From the NCBI GenBank assembly GCA_025359065.1, contig JANYHM010000077.1, positions 1 through 64,000 on the forward strand: DNA of 64,000 nt, in the 5' to 3' direction. This document shows positions 1-8,655 of this stretch, piece after piece. The position numbers and the translations under genes were made by a program. The stretch is from Synechococcales cyanobacterium GL140_1_metabinner_5_sub. GTDB lineage: Bacteria; Cyanobacteriota; Cyanobacteriia; Cyanobacteriales; Chamaesiphonaceae. Numbering within the stretch: position 1 is the stretch's first letter; each line of letters starts with the position of its first letter. Under the pieces are notes generated by a model, which did no database searches, was not told the DNA's origin, and worked only from the letters and a program-made list of their open reading frames with translations.

Positions 1-74
1 TATGAGAAGACAGACATTGGGGCTATTAAAGAAAGATACTTCTTTGAAACAAAGTATCCGATTAAAGAGGTATC

Positions 75-527
75 GTGCCGCGATGGATAATGATTATCTA
101 CTACAGGTCATGTGTTCTTGATTTTGATGCGTTTGCCCTGCAGATTATCCTCAATGCTCAATATCGCTGTGAGTACTGTAAGACATCCTCTAAACTTACT
201 GGTATGCCACTCACGATGGAACATATCATACCTAGATCTTTAGGTGGTTCCGATGATCTTCTTAATTTGGCTGCTGCCTGCTACCGTTGTAATGAATTTA
301 AGGGGGCAAAAGTATCGGAGATAGATTTGCAGACTAGTCAATCTAGTCGCTTATTTAATCCTCGCACAGATTTATGGATTGATCACTTCATATGGATCAA
401 TGGTGGTATCCAAATCGCCGGAACAAGTTTGATTGGTGATGTCACTCTGATAGCATTGCGTCTAAATAATAAAGATATTGTTGCCGCAAGAGCATTATGG
501 GTAAGTTTTGACTGGCATCCACCGTAA
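75..527 (+). CDS. HNH endonuclease family protein
   Basis: Predicted HNH nuclease of about 150 residues. A CxxC pair (CEYC near residue 32) is followed by the MEHIIPRSLGG segment holding the HNH His, then a second zinc pair (CYRC) and the NEFKG end of the fold. The C-terminal half (RLFNPR, FIWINGG, GWHPP-like end) matches the small stand-alone HNH proteins common in cyanobacteria. The GTG at 75 is preceded by AAAGAGG but with only a 4-base gap; an in-frame ATG at 90 is the alternative. The N-terminal 20 residues look atypical, so the true start is uncertain. The natural substrate is unknown; it may belong with the AIPR gene downstream as accessory or defence DNA, which is inference. Confidence 0.7.
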   Translation: MPRWIMIIYYRSCVLDFDAFALQIILNAQYRCEYCKTSSKLTGMPLTMEHIIPRSLGGSDDLLNLAAACYRCNEFKGAKVSEIDLQTSQSSRLFNPRTDLWIDHFIWINGGIQIAGTSLIGDVTLIALRLNNKDIVAARALWVSFDWHPP

Positions 528-564
528 AATTTAATAACATAAAATTCTGAATCTTAAACTCACC

Positions 565-1407
565 ATGACTCTCTCTCCATTAGCTACAGCCGACATTAGT
601 ACCAAGCTTAGTCAGGTTAAAATGATCGCCGTTGATATTGATGGCACACTTACCCTCAATGGACGGTTTAGCACTCAGCTACTCAGCACCTTAGAAAGAT
701 TGCAAGCGGCTGAAATACCCGTATTGTTAGTGACAGGTCGATCGGCTGGTTGGGTGGAAAGCTTGGCTAATTACTTGCCAGTTACCGGAGCGATCAGTGA
801 AAACGGTGGTTGTTATATGAGCCACGAGGTGCGTTGTCAGCTTCTGGGTAATCTTAAACCCAAAGAAATTTCTCAGCATCGCGAGAAGCTTGCCGACTGT
901 TTTTGGCAGCTCCAAGGCAGCTATCCCCAGATCAAAGAATCTGCTGATAATCGTTGGCGCATTACCGACTGGACTTTTGATTTAGATAAACTATCGCCCA
1001 GTGACCTATGGGAAATTAGCGCCCAGTGCGATCGATGGGGTTGGAGTTTTACTTACAGCACTATTCAGTGTCATATTCGGTTGGCCACTCAGAACAAAGG
1101 TGCTGGTATTCGTCAGGTGGTCAAAAAACATTTTTCGGGCTTTTTTGCCGGTCTGAAGCAATCCGAGATTTTGACGATCGGTGATAGCCCTAATGATACC
1201 GAGATGTTTGACCCCGCAGAATTTCCGCTCTCGGTGGGCGTTGCCAATATTAAAGAGTACGTCGATCGGCTTACTCATCAACCGGCTTATGTTGCGCAAT
1301 TTCCAGAAATCAATGGTTTTGTCGAAATTGTAGATGCTGTGTTGAGGGCGAAAGCTGAGGCTCCACAGCCCACCCAAATAGATATTTTGCCCAATATTTT
1401 TCAATAA
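565..1407 (+). CDS. HAD superfamily (subclass IIB) phosphatase
   Basis: Predicted cytosolic hydrolase of 280 residues. HAD motif I is DIDGTLT (Asp24 nucleophile, Asp26 acid/base), motif II is VTGR, a Lys in the NKGAG segment fits motif III, and motif IV is GDSPND near residue 207. The large insert between motifs II and III is the C2 (type IIB) cap seen in Cof-like, sucrose-phosphate and phosphomannomutase-type phosphatases. The substrate cannot be read from sequence; sugar phosphate is the family default. It ends 31 bases before the AIPR gene but shows no functional link to it. Confidence 0.85.
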   Translation: MTLSPLATADISTKLSQVKMIAVDIDGTLTLNGRFSTQLLSTLERLQAAEIPVLLVTGRSAGWVESLANYLPVTGAISENGGCYMSHEVRCQLLGNLKPKEISQHREKLADCFWQLQGSYPQIKESADNRWRITDWTFDLDKLSPSDLWEISAQCDRWGWSFTYSTIQCHIRLATQNKGAGIRQVVKKHFSGFFAGLKQSEILTIGDSPNDTEMFDPAEFPLSVGVANIKEYVDRLTHQPAYVAQFPEINGFVEIVDAVLRAKAEAPQPTQIDILPNIFQ

Positions 1408-1438
1408 GCTATTAAAAACACACCCAGTAGGTAAAGGC

Positions 1439-3019
1439 ATGAATATTAACGTATCTATTATTGACCAACGCTTATTATCAGTCGCTAATGATCTTCGCCA
1501 AAGGGCTGCTGAAGAGTTAGGTATTAAAGATGATAACAGACTTAAATCCCTGTCATTTGTGTACTTATGTGTTCAAACTGTCTTGGATTTAGAGAGTGAC
1601 GATACTTTTGATTGCTTAACCGAAGGAGGGGGTGACTTTGGGGTAGATGCTATGCATATTTCGGAAGAATACGATGGAGAGTTTACAGTCAGCTTATTTC
1701 AAGCCAAGTACAAAAATAATCTAGAGGGAAATTCTAACTTCCCGCAGGAAGGGATAGAGAGTTTAGTTAACGCAATTCAGTACTTATTTAATCCAGCCAC
1801 CAAATTAGAACATATTAATGAACGACTCTTGGCTAAAGTGGAAGAAGCTCGCAGCATGATTCGAGATGGGTATACTCCACAAGTTCGATCGATCGCCTGT
1901 AACAATGGGCTGAAGTGGAATGTATCTGCTCAGGAAGCTATTGAGCGCACTGGATTTGGTAATCAGGTTACATGGGAATATGTTAACCATGATCGGTTAA
2001 TCACAATTCTGCAAGCTTCCAAACCGGTGAAAGATACTTTACAGTTAAGCGGTAAGGCGATAGTTGAAGATATGGAATTCAGCCGTGTACTAGTAGGCAG
2101 AATTTCTGTCACTGAAATTGCCGCACTGATTGAGCGACACGGTGAACGATTATTAGAGCGGAATATTCGTCGTTATCTAGGTTTGCAAGGAAATCGTGTC
2201 AATGAGGGTATCCGCCATACTTTGACTAGCGATGAAAAAAATAATTTTTACTTTTATAACAATGGAGTAACCCTGACCTGTGACGGTTTTTCATATAACG
2301 CCTTGCAAAATGGTGATTACCAAGTACGTGTTGAGAATTTGCAAATTATTAATGGTGGTCAGACGTGTATAACTATATTTAAAACTTTACAGAAACTTGA
2401 TTCGCTGCATCAAAATGCTCAAGCTTATGTCCTACTGCGGCTCTATCAACTACCTCGTGAGAATGAAAGCTTAGTGCAAAAAATTACCTATGCCACTAAT
2501 AGTCAAAATCCAGTCGATCTCAAAGATTTACGTGCTAATGATGATCGGCAGAAAAGATTGGAAATGGATATGCAGCAGTTGGGATTTAGCTATCGGCGCA
2601 AGCGCTCTGATGCTGGCACCCGCTCTACAGATATTACTTCAGGTGTAGCTGCGGAAGCAATATTATCGGTTTGGAGCAAAAAGCCTCATCAAGCAAAGTT
2701 TTTTTCGCGGGAACACTTTGGGAAGCTGTATGATGCAATATTCACCGAACAATTGAACGGAGCACAATTAATAATTGCTGTTCAGCTTTATAGACTTGCC
2801 GAAAATCGTCGCAAAAGGCCGGAGTCTACAGACCCAGATTTTGTTCGCTATGCTTCATGCTTTATTGCAATGCAAATGGGACAAAAGCTTTTATCTGAAA
2901 TGAATATTTCAGATAAAAATATTGGCCATCAAAACTTTCAATCAGCTCAAAAGCTGATTGAGCAAAATGGCGAAAAATATTTCAATGATGCAGTGCAAGA
3001 TATTCAACAGGCTTTGTAG
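1439..3019 (+). CDS. AIPR family (abortive infection phage resistance) protein
   Basis: A 526-residue protein with features of the AIPR family: the NNGVTLTC block near residues 277-284, the QIINGGQT block near 302-309, and the following LRLYQLP segment. Members have been linked to abortive-infection phage resistance, but their activity is poorly defined. The N-terminal part (GGDFGVDAMHI, with FQAKYK downstream) resembles the restriction-endonuclease-like D-(E/Q)xK core, which would make it a DNA- or RNA-targeting effector; that is inference. The ATG follows AGGTAAAGG. It is not accompanied by a recognised restriction-modification gene. Two perfect hairpins lie in its 3' coding part. Confidence 0.8.
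   Translation: MNINVSIIDQRLLSVANDLRQRAAEELGIKDDNRLKSLSFVYLCVQTVLDLESDDTFDCLTEGGGDFGVDAMHISEEYDGEFTVSLFQAKYKNNLEGNSNFPQEGIESLVNAIQYLFNPATKLEHINERLLAKVEEARSMIRDGYTPQVRSIACNNGLKWNVSAQEAIERTGFGNQVTWEYVNHDRLITILQASKPVKDTLQLSGKAIVEDMEFSRVLVGRISVTEIAALIERHGERLLERNIRRYLGLQGNRVNEGIRHTLTSDEKNNFYFYNNGVTLTCDGFSYNALQNGDYQVRVENLQIINGGQTCITIFKTLQKLDSLHQNAQAYVLLRLYQLPRENESLVQKITYATNSQNPVDLKDLRANDDRQKRLEMDMQQLGFSYRRKRSDAGTRSTDITSGVAAEAILSVWSKKPHQAKFFSREHFGKLYDAIFTEQLNGAQLIIAVQLYRLAENRRKRPESTDPDFVRYASCFIAMQMGQKLLSEMNISDKNIGHQNFQSAQKLIEQNGEKYFNDAVQDIQQAL
2889..2961 (+). repeat. Two consecutive perfect hairpins within the AIPR coding region
   Basis: A 13-bp perfect inverted repeat (2889-2901 with 2906-2918, loop GAAT) is followed 19 bases later by a 10-bp perfect inverted repeat (2938-2947 with 2952-2961, loop CAAA). 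Both lie in-frame in the last 45 codons of the AIPR gene. They could shape mRNA stability or translation; no T-run follows, so intrinsic termination is unlikely. Confidence 0.7.
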
Positions 3020-3024
3020 GATCT

Positions 3025-3490
3025 CTATGGGAGACAAGAGATTTCCTTACAGCAGCTATCCGCCACCTTTCGACGCGGTGATTTGATCAGCAAGCTTTGA
3101 TTTTCCATGCTTTTGTCAGATTGTTGCTCGTTAATGCAAACTATTTCCTTGACCAGGCGATCTTGCCAGTATTCTGGATCTCGACGACAACTGCTAATTG
3201 CTGTAATCACTAACCTATCTGAATAGACTCTATACAAGATTACATAGGAAAACTTAGAAGTCAGGTAACGAAGGATTTGTCCTTCAATAACTGGCCACCG
3301 CTCTGGTGCGTTCACAATGCGAAATATAGAGCTTTCTATGGTGTCGATGAAGTTTTGGTGTTGGTCTTGCTGAAAAAAGAATTGAACAGCTTCGGCATAA
3401 TCTTGTAAAGCTGCCGGGTGGAATTCGTCTCGATTTTAGCACTTCAGCCCCAAGTGTGACTGAATAAGGGTCAATGTATCCGTGCTGCAT
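3025..3490 (-). pseudogene. ParE/RelE-type toxin, frameshifted
   Basis: The minus-strand frame ending at 3025 encodes a RelE/ParE-superfamily toxin: reading back from 3315 it continues in the same frame through EFHPAALQDYAEAVQFFF and FIDTIESSIFRIV before APERWP, the usual N-terminal half of such toxins, but that part has no start codon and is closed by a TAA near 3442. A second frame, from the ATG at 3490, runs MQHGYIDPYS...EVLKS up to an AAAA run just before that point; deleting one A joins the two frames. The C-terminus also extends about 40 residues beyond the usual RDPEYWQDRL ending. It is best read as a decayed or frameshifted toxin, with no recognisable antitoxin upstream. A sequencing error in the A-run is the alternative. 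Confidence 0.6.
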
Positions 3491-3492
3491 AA

Positions 3493-4116
3493 TTATCTAA
3501 CTTGAAAGACTACTGAGAGATTATTGGCGGGCATGGGATAGGTTTGCAGCAGAGATAAGCCATAGTTGTGAGCGATCGCCACCACCGCCTCTAGATCTCG
3601 CACTCCCCAAGCCGGATCGCGAAGTTGCAGACTGCGATCGAAGTCATCATTACTGGGGGAACTGTGCTGACCATTTTGTTTAAAGGGTCCGTAGAGATAG
3701 AGAATGCCACCGGGAGATAGAACACGACTGGCTCCAGCCATCAGACCCTCACAAGCTGACCACGGAGCAATGTGGATCATATTGATGTTGACGATCGCGG
3801 TAATCTCGGCACACAGCGCAGCATCATTTTCTAATAGCCATGAAGCAGCGCTGGCATCGAGATCGATCGGGGGATAGCAGTTAGCACAAGGCGCATAATC
3901 TTGCCATGCACAGATACTTTCCCGCGCTTCAGGGTTGGGATCTGAGGGTAGCCAGTGGTGGGAAACTAGCTGGGGAGCAAAGAACACCGCATGTTCTCCT
4001 GTACCGCTAGAAATTTCTAGCACTGTACCAGTAGGGGGCAAAACTTGGTGGAGAACCTCAAGGATTGGTTCTCGGTTGCGCTGAGTAGCTGGGGCAAACT
4101 GACGGTGATCACTCAT
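3493..4116 (-). CDS. DUF938 class I SAM-dependent methyltransferase
   Basis: A 207-residue protein that opens with the RQFAPATQRNREPIL signature of DUF938, followed by the SAM-binding motif I LEISSGTGEHAVFFA (residues about 33-47) and the acidic LPSDPNPEA motif II. The NINMIHIAPW segment is the family motif IV equivalent. The family is a predicted small-molecule or protein methyltransferase with no settled substrate. The start ATG at 4116 gives the normal N-terminus. It lies immediately upstream of the broken toxin on the same strand. Confidence 0.85.
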   Translation of the reverse strand: MSDHRQFAPATQRNREPILEVLHQVLPPTGTVLEISSGTGEHAVFFAPQLVSHHWLPSDPNPEARESICAWQDYAPCANCYPPIDLDASAASWLLENDAALCAEITAIVNINMIHIAPWSACEGLMAGASRVLSPGGILYLYGPFKQNGQHSSPSNDDFDRSLQLRDPAWGVRDLEAVVAIAHNYGLSLLQTYPMPANNLSVVFQVR

Positions 4117-4265
4117 TGAGTCACATTAGAGAACCAAGGAAATTATGATTTATACTATCACCAAAGGCTATAGCTGACTAGCTCATAATATCACCGAACT
4201 AAACTAAATGTAGCTATTACTCTCTGAAATAGTTAAAAATTACGCAATACCAGGATAAAATTTGC

Positions 4266-5198
4266 ATGGCACTACTAATATTGAGGCTGAGTCGCAAAAC
4301 TAAAAAATATCTTTGGCGATCGGCGTTAGCAATTTTTTTAACTCTGAACGTTGTATCTTTTGCGATCGCTTACTTTTCAACACACTTTAGCGATCCAGGC
4401 AGCCCAGGAATTGCCAAACCGCTGAATTTAAAAACGCCTAGCGCCATAGACTTAGACTATACTACCCAAAAAATTACGATCAATAAAAATGAGTGGTTAG
4501 AAACGTGGTTTATTCCAGTGGCAAAGGGTTCAGCCAAAGGAACAGTGCTCATGTTTCCAGGTAATCATGACAGTAAAAGTAAATTTTTACTGTCATCAGC
4601 AAAAGTCTATCATGACTTGCAGTACAATACACTGCTAGTAGATTTTCGAGGAGCGGGTGGTTCTAGTGGTAATAAAACTACGCTGGGTTTCAAAGAAGCA
4701 AAAGATGTAGCTATAGCCTGGAACTACGCTAAACAAGCCAAATTACAGCAGCCCTACATTCTGCACGGAACATCGATGGGCAGCGCCGCTGTTCTAACAG
4801 CAGTTGCTAAAGAAAATATTCATCCTGACGGCATTATTTTAGAATTGCCTTTTGCAAGGTCGATCGATGCAGTACGCAGCCGAGTAGCCGGCCGTCATGT
4901 ACCCACCTTTCCCCTCGCAGAACTAATCATTTTCTGGGGTAGCATACAGCACGGGTTTAATGCCTTCTCCCACAATCCAGTCACCTATGCTAGTCAGATA
5001 ACATCTCCAGCTCTGATTATGCAGGGTAGTGACGATCCCTGGACGAAAATCGAAGAAATTAGAGAAATACTGAAGAATTTACAGGGTAATAAAAAGTTAG
5101 TGTTATTTTCCCATACCGGCCATACCTTGCTGATAACTGTCGATAAGTATTTGTGGAAAACGAGTGTGGAGAATTTTCTCGACAAGATCAATCTTTAA
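4266..5198 (+). CDS. Alpha/beta hydrolase, membrane-anchored (S33/BEM46-like)
   Basis: A 310-residue protein with one N-terminal membrane segment (about residues 18-36) and an alpha/beta-hydrolase domain behind it. The nucleophile elbow is GTSMGSA (Ser near residue 170), the acid is in GSDDPW near residue 255, and the His in HTGHT near residue 286. The VDFRGAGGSSG strand and oxyanion MFPGNHD segment support the fold. Related proteins are annotated as BEM46-like or serine aminopeptidase S33 hydrolases with unknown substrates. An 11-bp perfect inverted repeat (4568-4578 with 4585-4595) lies in the coding sequence. Confidence 0.8.
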   Translation: MALLILRLSRKTKKYLWRSALAIFLTLNVVSFAIAYFSTHFSDPGSPGIAKPLNLKTPSAIDLDYTTQKITINKNEWLETWFIPVAKGSAKGTVLMFPGNHDSKSKFLLSSAKVYHDLQYNTLLVDFRGAGGSSGNKTTLGFKEAKDVAIAWNYAKQAKLQQPYILHGTSMGSAAVLTAVAKENIHPDGIILELPFARSIDAVRSRVAGRHVPTFPLAELIIFWGSIQHGFNAFSHNPVTYASQITSPALIMQGSDDPWTKIEEIREILKNLQGNKKLVLFSHTGHTLLITVDKYLWKTSVENFLDKINL

Positions 5199-5270
5199 TT
5201 ATTAGCATTAAAGTGTTTGGTGGCACTTCTTTGCATAGAATGTAAAAAGAAAGTGTATCTGAGCTGAGAC

Positions 5271-5990
5271 ATGAACAAAAACATTCGGGTAGTAACCGGC
5301 AGCGCGCCATTAGTTAGTGAAATTGATCGATGGATCAGGACTCATTTACAGCAGGCGATCGACAAAAACGGTAAAGCCAGCATTGCTCTAGCCGGTGGCA
5401 GCACCCCCAAAGTAGTCTACCAAGCCCTCAGTAAAGCCGAATTTGCCTGGGATAAACTGCATGTTTTTTGGGGCGATGAACGCTTCGTCCCTCCCAGTCA
5501 CCCAGACAGCAACGAAAAAATGGCGCGAGAAAACTGGTTGGACTTAGTACCAATTCCTGCTGTCAATATTCATCCTTGGCCTACTGAAGCTGGGACACCA
5601 GAGCAATGCGCTGAGCTATATGGAGCAGAGTTAACCAAATATTTTGCAGCTCCTCAGCCCAGCTTCGATTTGGTGCTATTGGGAATGGGCGAAGATGGCC
5701 ATACGGCTTCTTTGTTTCCCCATACAGCGGCATTGGGAGTTATGGATCGATCGACCACCGTTGGTCAAAAAGATGGTCAACCCCGCCTCACTTTGACCGT
5801 CCCAGCCATTAATAATGCGGCCTGCGTAGCTTTCATTGTCACCGGAGCTAGCAAACGCCCAGCCTTAAAGCAGGTAATGGCTGCCACTGCCGATTCCCAA
5901 GAATATCCCTCTCGTTTCATTCAGCCCACAGGCGAACTAATTTGGTGGTTTGATGAAGCTGCTGCTGCTGAGTTGGACAATCTTAGCTAA
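5271..5990 (+). CDS. pgl: 6-phosphogluconolactonase
   Basis: Hydrolyses 6-phosphogluconolactone to 6-phosphogluconate in the oxidative pentose phosphate pathway, the main dark NADPH source in cyanobacteria. The 239-residue length is normal for the family. Diagnostic segments are LAGGSTPK (sugar-phosphate binding, residues about 41-48), WGDERFVPPSHPDSN (about 66-80) and GMGEDGHTASLFP (about 139-151, with the catalytic His). The gene stands alone here; zwf, gnd and opcA are not nearby. Confidence 0.95.
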   Translation: MNKNIRVVTGSAPLVSEIDRWIRTHLQQAIDKNGKASIALAGGSTPKVVYQALSKAEFAWDKLHVFWGDERFVPPSHPDSNEKMARENWLDLVPIPAVNIHPWPTEAGTPEQCAELYGAELTKYFAAPQPSFDLVLLGMGEDGHTASLFPHTAALGVMDRSTTVGQKDGQPRLTLTVPAINNAACVAFIVTGASKRPALKQVMAATADSQEYPSRFIQPTGELIWWFDEAAAAELDNLS

Positions 5991-6124
5991 AATGTACTTT
6001 GCAGCCATTGATTTTGGGCATACTTCAATTAGTTAGAGGGTATCTTTGCCCAACACCCAGACGGGCTTGACTACTTGTATTATTCCTAGCAACATTCGTA
6101 ACATCTATCGATTCGGTTACTTCC

Positions 6125-6901
6125 ATGAGTATTTGTCCCAATTGCAATCATTCCAACCCCTCGGGTGCTACTCAGTGCGAGGCATGTTTTACTCCCTTAC
6201 CTGCCACCGCCAATTGCCCGAGCTGTGGAGCCAATGTTCAGCTCGATGCTACTTTCTGTGGTCAATGTGGGACAAGTCTCAAATCTGCTGCCAAACAAAG
6301 TGCCGCCGTTGCTAGCCCCAGTGCAGAATCGGCTTTGCCACCCACTATTATTGCTGTTCCGGGAGGCTCTGCTTCTCAAGTCGCCGTAGCACCAGATCCT
6401 TTTGCAGTAGAACCGATTCCCGAGCCTTCTTTTGCGGCAAGTACACCCATGCCGGTTGTGGAACCGATCGCCAGCGAGCCATTTGCTGCCCCCGCTGCTT
6501 TTTCTGAACCAGAAGCAGCTCAAGCAGTTACTGCTCCGATTCTCGGGGCTTCTTCTACTCAACTTCAACAGCAGGGCTTCCAGCTTACTCATATTCAAAG
6601 TGGCACTGTTATCGATATTCCTGGCAATGTTAACGTGCTGCACATGGGCAAACCCAACGACCAGATTCCGCCAGATATTGATGTTTCTGGTTTTCCTTGT
6701 GCCGAAGTAGTTTCTCGCATTCATGCCGACCTACGCATCGAAGGTGATTCTGTTTATGTAGAAGATACCGGCAGTTCTAATGGCACTTACGTTAATCACA
6801 ACGTTCTGCCTAAAGGCAACCGCCACTTGTTGCGGGTAGGCGATCGAATCAGCTTAGGCAAAGGTGATTTGGTCACATTCTTATTTCATGCCGCTGGTTA
6901 A
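6125..6901 (+). CDS. Zinc-ribbon and FHA domain protein
   Basis: A 258-residue protein with two zinc ribbons at the N-terminus (CPNCNHSN...CEAC and CPSCGANVQ...CGQCG within the first 55 residues), a Pro/Ala-rich linker of about 90 residues and a C-terminal FHA domain (SRIHADL and SSNGTYVN, the phosphothreonine-binding loops, near residues 198-224). FHA domains read Thr phosphorylation, so it probably acts as an adaptor in Ser/Thr kinase signalling. The next gene is a second FHA protein. Long overlapping reading frames in the linker region are shadows caused by its low-complexity composition. Confidence 0.85.
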   Translation: MSICPNCNHSNPSGATQCEACFTPLPATANCPSCGANVQLDATFCGQCGTSLKSAAKQSAAVASPSAESALPPTIIAVPGGSASQVAVAPDPFAVEPIPEPSFAASTPMPVVEPIASEPFAAPAAFSEPEAAQAVTAPILGASSTQLQQQGFQLTHIQSGTVIDIPGNVNVLHMGKPNDQIPPDIDVSGFPCAEVVSRIHADLRIEGDSVYVEDTGSSNGTYVNHNVLPKGNRHLLRVGDRISLGKGDLVTFLFHAAG

Positions 6902-6949
6902 CTAACCCTCTTTTTTACGTCTTAACTCTCCACCACCCGCGTATTTTTT

Positions 6950-7336
6950 GTGATTACCGTTTCTCTGCTGCATCCCACCCAATCCATTCCAACTCAAAGT
7001 TGGACTTTTACGACCGAAACCACTGTTAAGATTGGCCGTGCTACGGACAATGATGTAGTGCTATATAGTGCGGTGGTATCTCGATACCATGTGGAGCTGA
7101 GAAAAAGTGGCGCAGGTTGGAGGGTGGTAAATATCAGCACCAACGGTACTTATGGCACCGATGGTCAACCTTTAGCTAAAGTAGCTGTAACCAGCGGCAT
7201 GATCTTTCGGTTAGCTACTTCTGGCCCTCGGATGCAGGTGAACTTAGGTGGTCCACCACCAGCAGCTTTAGATCGAGCTGAGCTACAAGAAGACTCTACT
7301 TCTGAAGACTTGACGGCTTTAGATAGCTTCAGTTAG
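6950..7336 (+). CDS. FHA domain protein
   Basis: A 128-residue protein consisting almost only of an FHA domain: KIGRATDNDVVL, SRYHVEL and the STNGTYG loop are the phosphothreonine-binding elements. The start is GTG at 6950; no other start precedes the first FHA strand. It follows the zinc-ribbon FHA gene by 49 bases and may share its transcript. Partner kinases cannot be assigned, but a Ser/Thr kinase gene is encoded at 30240. Confidence 0.85.
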   Translation: MITVSLLHPTQSIPTQSWTFTTETTVKIGRATDNDVVLYSAVVSRYHVELRKSGAGWRVVNISTNGTYGTDGQPLAKVAVTSGMIFRLATSGPRMQVNLGGPPPAALDRAELQEDSTSEDLTALDSFS

Positions 7337-7402
7337 AAAACGGCAGTGAACCATTTTCTCTAAATCCTCTAAACTAGAAGCTGAGCTTTAGAGGAAATCG
7401 GC

Positions 7403-8587
7403 ATGACAACCATTTGTATTCTCGGTGGCGGCTTTGGTGGACTTTATACCGCTCTTCGCTTCCAGCAATTAGATTGGGGCAACGTCCAGCGCAAAATTAT
7501 TTTGGTAGATAAGTCCGATCGATTTGTCTTTACTCCCCTACTGTATGAATTGTTGACCGGGGAGATGACTGCTTGGGAGGTTGCTCCTACTTTTCAGGAT
7601 TTATTGCAGGGCACCAATATTGAGTTTCGTCAAGGCACGGTGGAATCGATCGATCTCACTGCTCAATCTGTGCAGGTATCTGGCTATGAGCCAATTAATT
7701 ACGATAAATTAGTGCTGTCTTTGGGCGGTGAAACCCCGATCGGCAACACCCCAGGAGTAGCAGAACACACCATTCCTTTCCGCAATCTCAACGATGTCAA
7801 TTGCCTCGAAGGTCGGCTGCGACAATTGGAAACCAGCGATGCTGAAAAAATCCGGGTAGCCATTGTAGGGGCTGGGTTTAGCGGAGTAGAGCTAGCATGT
7901 AAGCTGGCCGATCGACTAGGAGATCGCGGTCGGATTCGCTTAGTGGAACTGGGCACCAAGATCTTACCAACGGCGGTTGAATTTAATCAAACAGCGGCGC
8001 AAGCGGCGCTGAGTACCCGCAAAGTGTGGATCGATCTAGAAACCAGCGTAAAAGAAGTAACTGCTACTGAATTGGCTATGGAATATCGGGAACAGGTTGA
8101 TCGGATTCCAGTAGATGTAGTTCTGTGGACGGTAGGCAATCAGGTGAATCCGGTGGTGGCTAATTTGGTTTTTGAGCGAAATTTGCGCGGTCAAATTAAA
8201 ACTTTGCCAACTTTACAGACAGTCGATCGACCAGAAGTCTATGCCCTGGGTGATCTGGCAGAAGTTATTAGCGATGGCAATAAGATTCCGGCTACTGCCC
8301 AGTCGGCGCTGCAACAGGCCGATTTTGCTGCTTGGAATATATGGTCACAAACTCTCAATAAGCCCCTGTTACCGTTCCGCTATACTAATTTGGGTGAGAT
8401 GATGGCTCTGGGTAACAATAGCGCTACCTTGAGCGGTTTGGGTGTACAGCTCGATGGCACCTGGGCTTACATGGCACGCCGTTTGGTCTATTTGTATCGT
8501 CTGCCAACTTTGAATCATCAAATTCAGGTGGGTCTACACTGGATTGGACAGCCGATCGCGCAGTTATTAGCCAAAGTTGCTAGCTAA
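7403..8587 (+). CDS. ndbB: Type 2 NAD(P)H dehydrogenase (NdbB-like)
   Basis: A 394-residue single-subunit flavoprotein. The N-terminal GGGFGGLYTAL is the FAD Rossmann motif, GAGFSGVELA near residue 157 the NAD(P)H site, and ALGDLAEV near residue 281 the second FAD contact. The C-terminal LGEMMALGN, LSGLG and MARRLVYLYRLPT segments resemble cyanobacterial NdbB, which in Synechocystis reduces demethylphylloquinone during phylloquinone synthesis. General NADH:quinone oxidoreductase activity is the alternative. A good ribosome site (GAGGA) precedes the ATG. Confidence 0.85.
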   Translation: MTTICILGGGFGGLYTALRFQQLDWGNVQRKIILVDKSDRFVFTPLLYELLTGEMTAWEVAPTFQDLLQGTNIEFRQGTVESIDLTAQSVQVSGYEPINYDKLVLSLGGETPIGNTPGVAEHTIPFRNLNDVNCLEGRLRQLETSDAEKIRVAIVGAGFSGVELACKLADRLGDRGRIRLVELGTKILPTAVEFNQTAAQAALSTRKVWIDLETSVKEVTATELAMEYREQVDRIPVDVVLWTVGNQVNPVVANLVFERNLRGQIKTLPTLQTVDRPEVYALGDLAEVISDGNKIPATAQSALQQADFAAWNIWSQTLNKPLLPFRYTNLGEMMALGNNSATLSGLGVQLDGTWAYMARRLVYLYRLPTLNHQIQVGLHWIGQPIAQLLAKVAS

Positions 8588-8619
8588 AAGCTCACCCTAC
8601 AATAGACTTTTTCATAAGA

Positions 8620-8646
8620 AATTGGCCAGATATTATCTGACCAATT
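8620..8646. terminator. Inverted repeat between convergent genes
   Basis: A 12-bp stem with one G-U pair (8620-8631 with 8635-8646, 3-base loop) sits between the ends of the NdbB-like gene and the GST gene. There is no clear T-run on either side, so it is only a possible bidirectional terminator or 3'-end stabiliser. Confidence 0.45.
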
Positions 8647-8655
8647 AAACAATTA

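Noticed and set aside
1-90. Open frame at the left edge ending at a TAA at 88-90
   Set aside because: Only 29 codons are visible and no family is recognised, so a truncated gene cannot be separated from chance.
1006-1440. 144-codon minus-strand frame opposite the HAD phosphatase
   Set aside because: The plus-strand HAD motifs are complete; this is an antisense shadow.
6197-6724. 175-codon minus-strand frame opposite the FHA gene
   Set aside because: Shadow of the low-complexity Pro/Ala linker; no ribosome site or family match.
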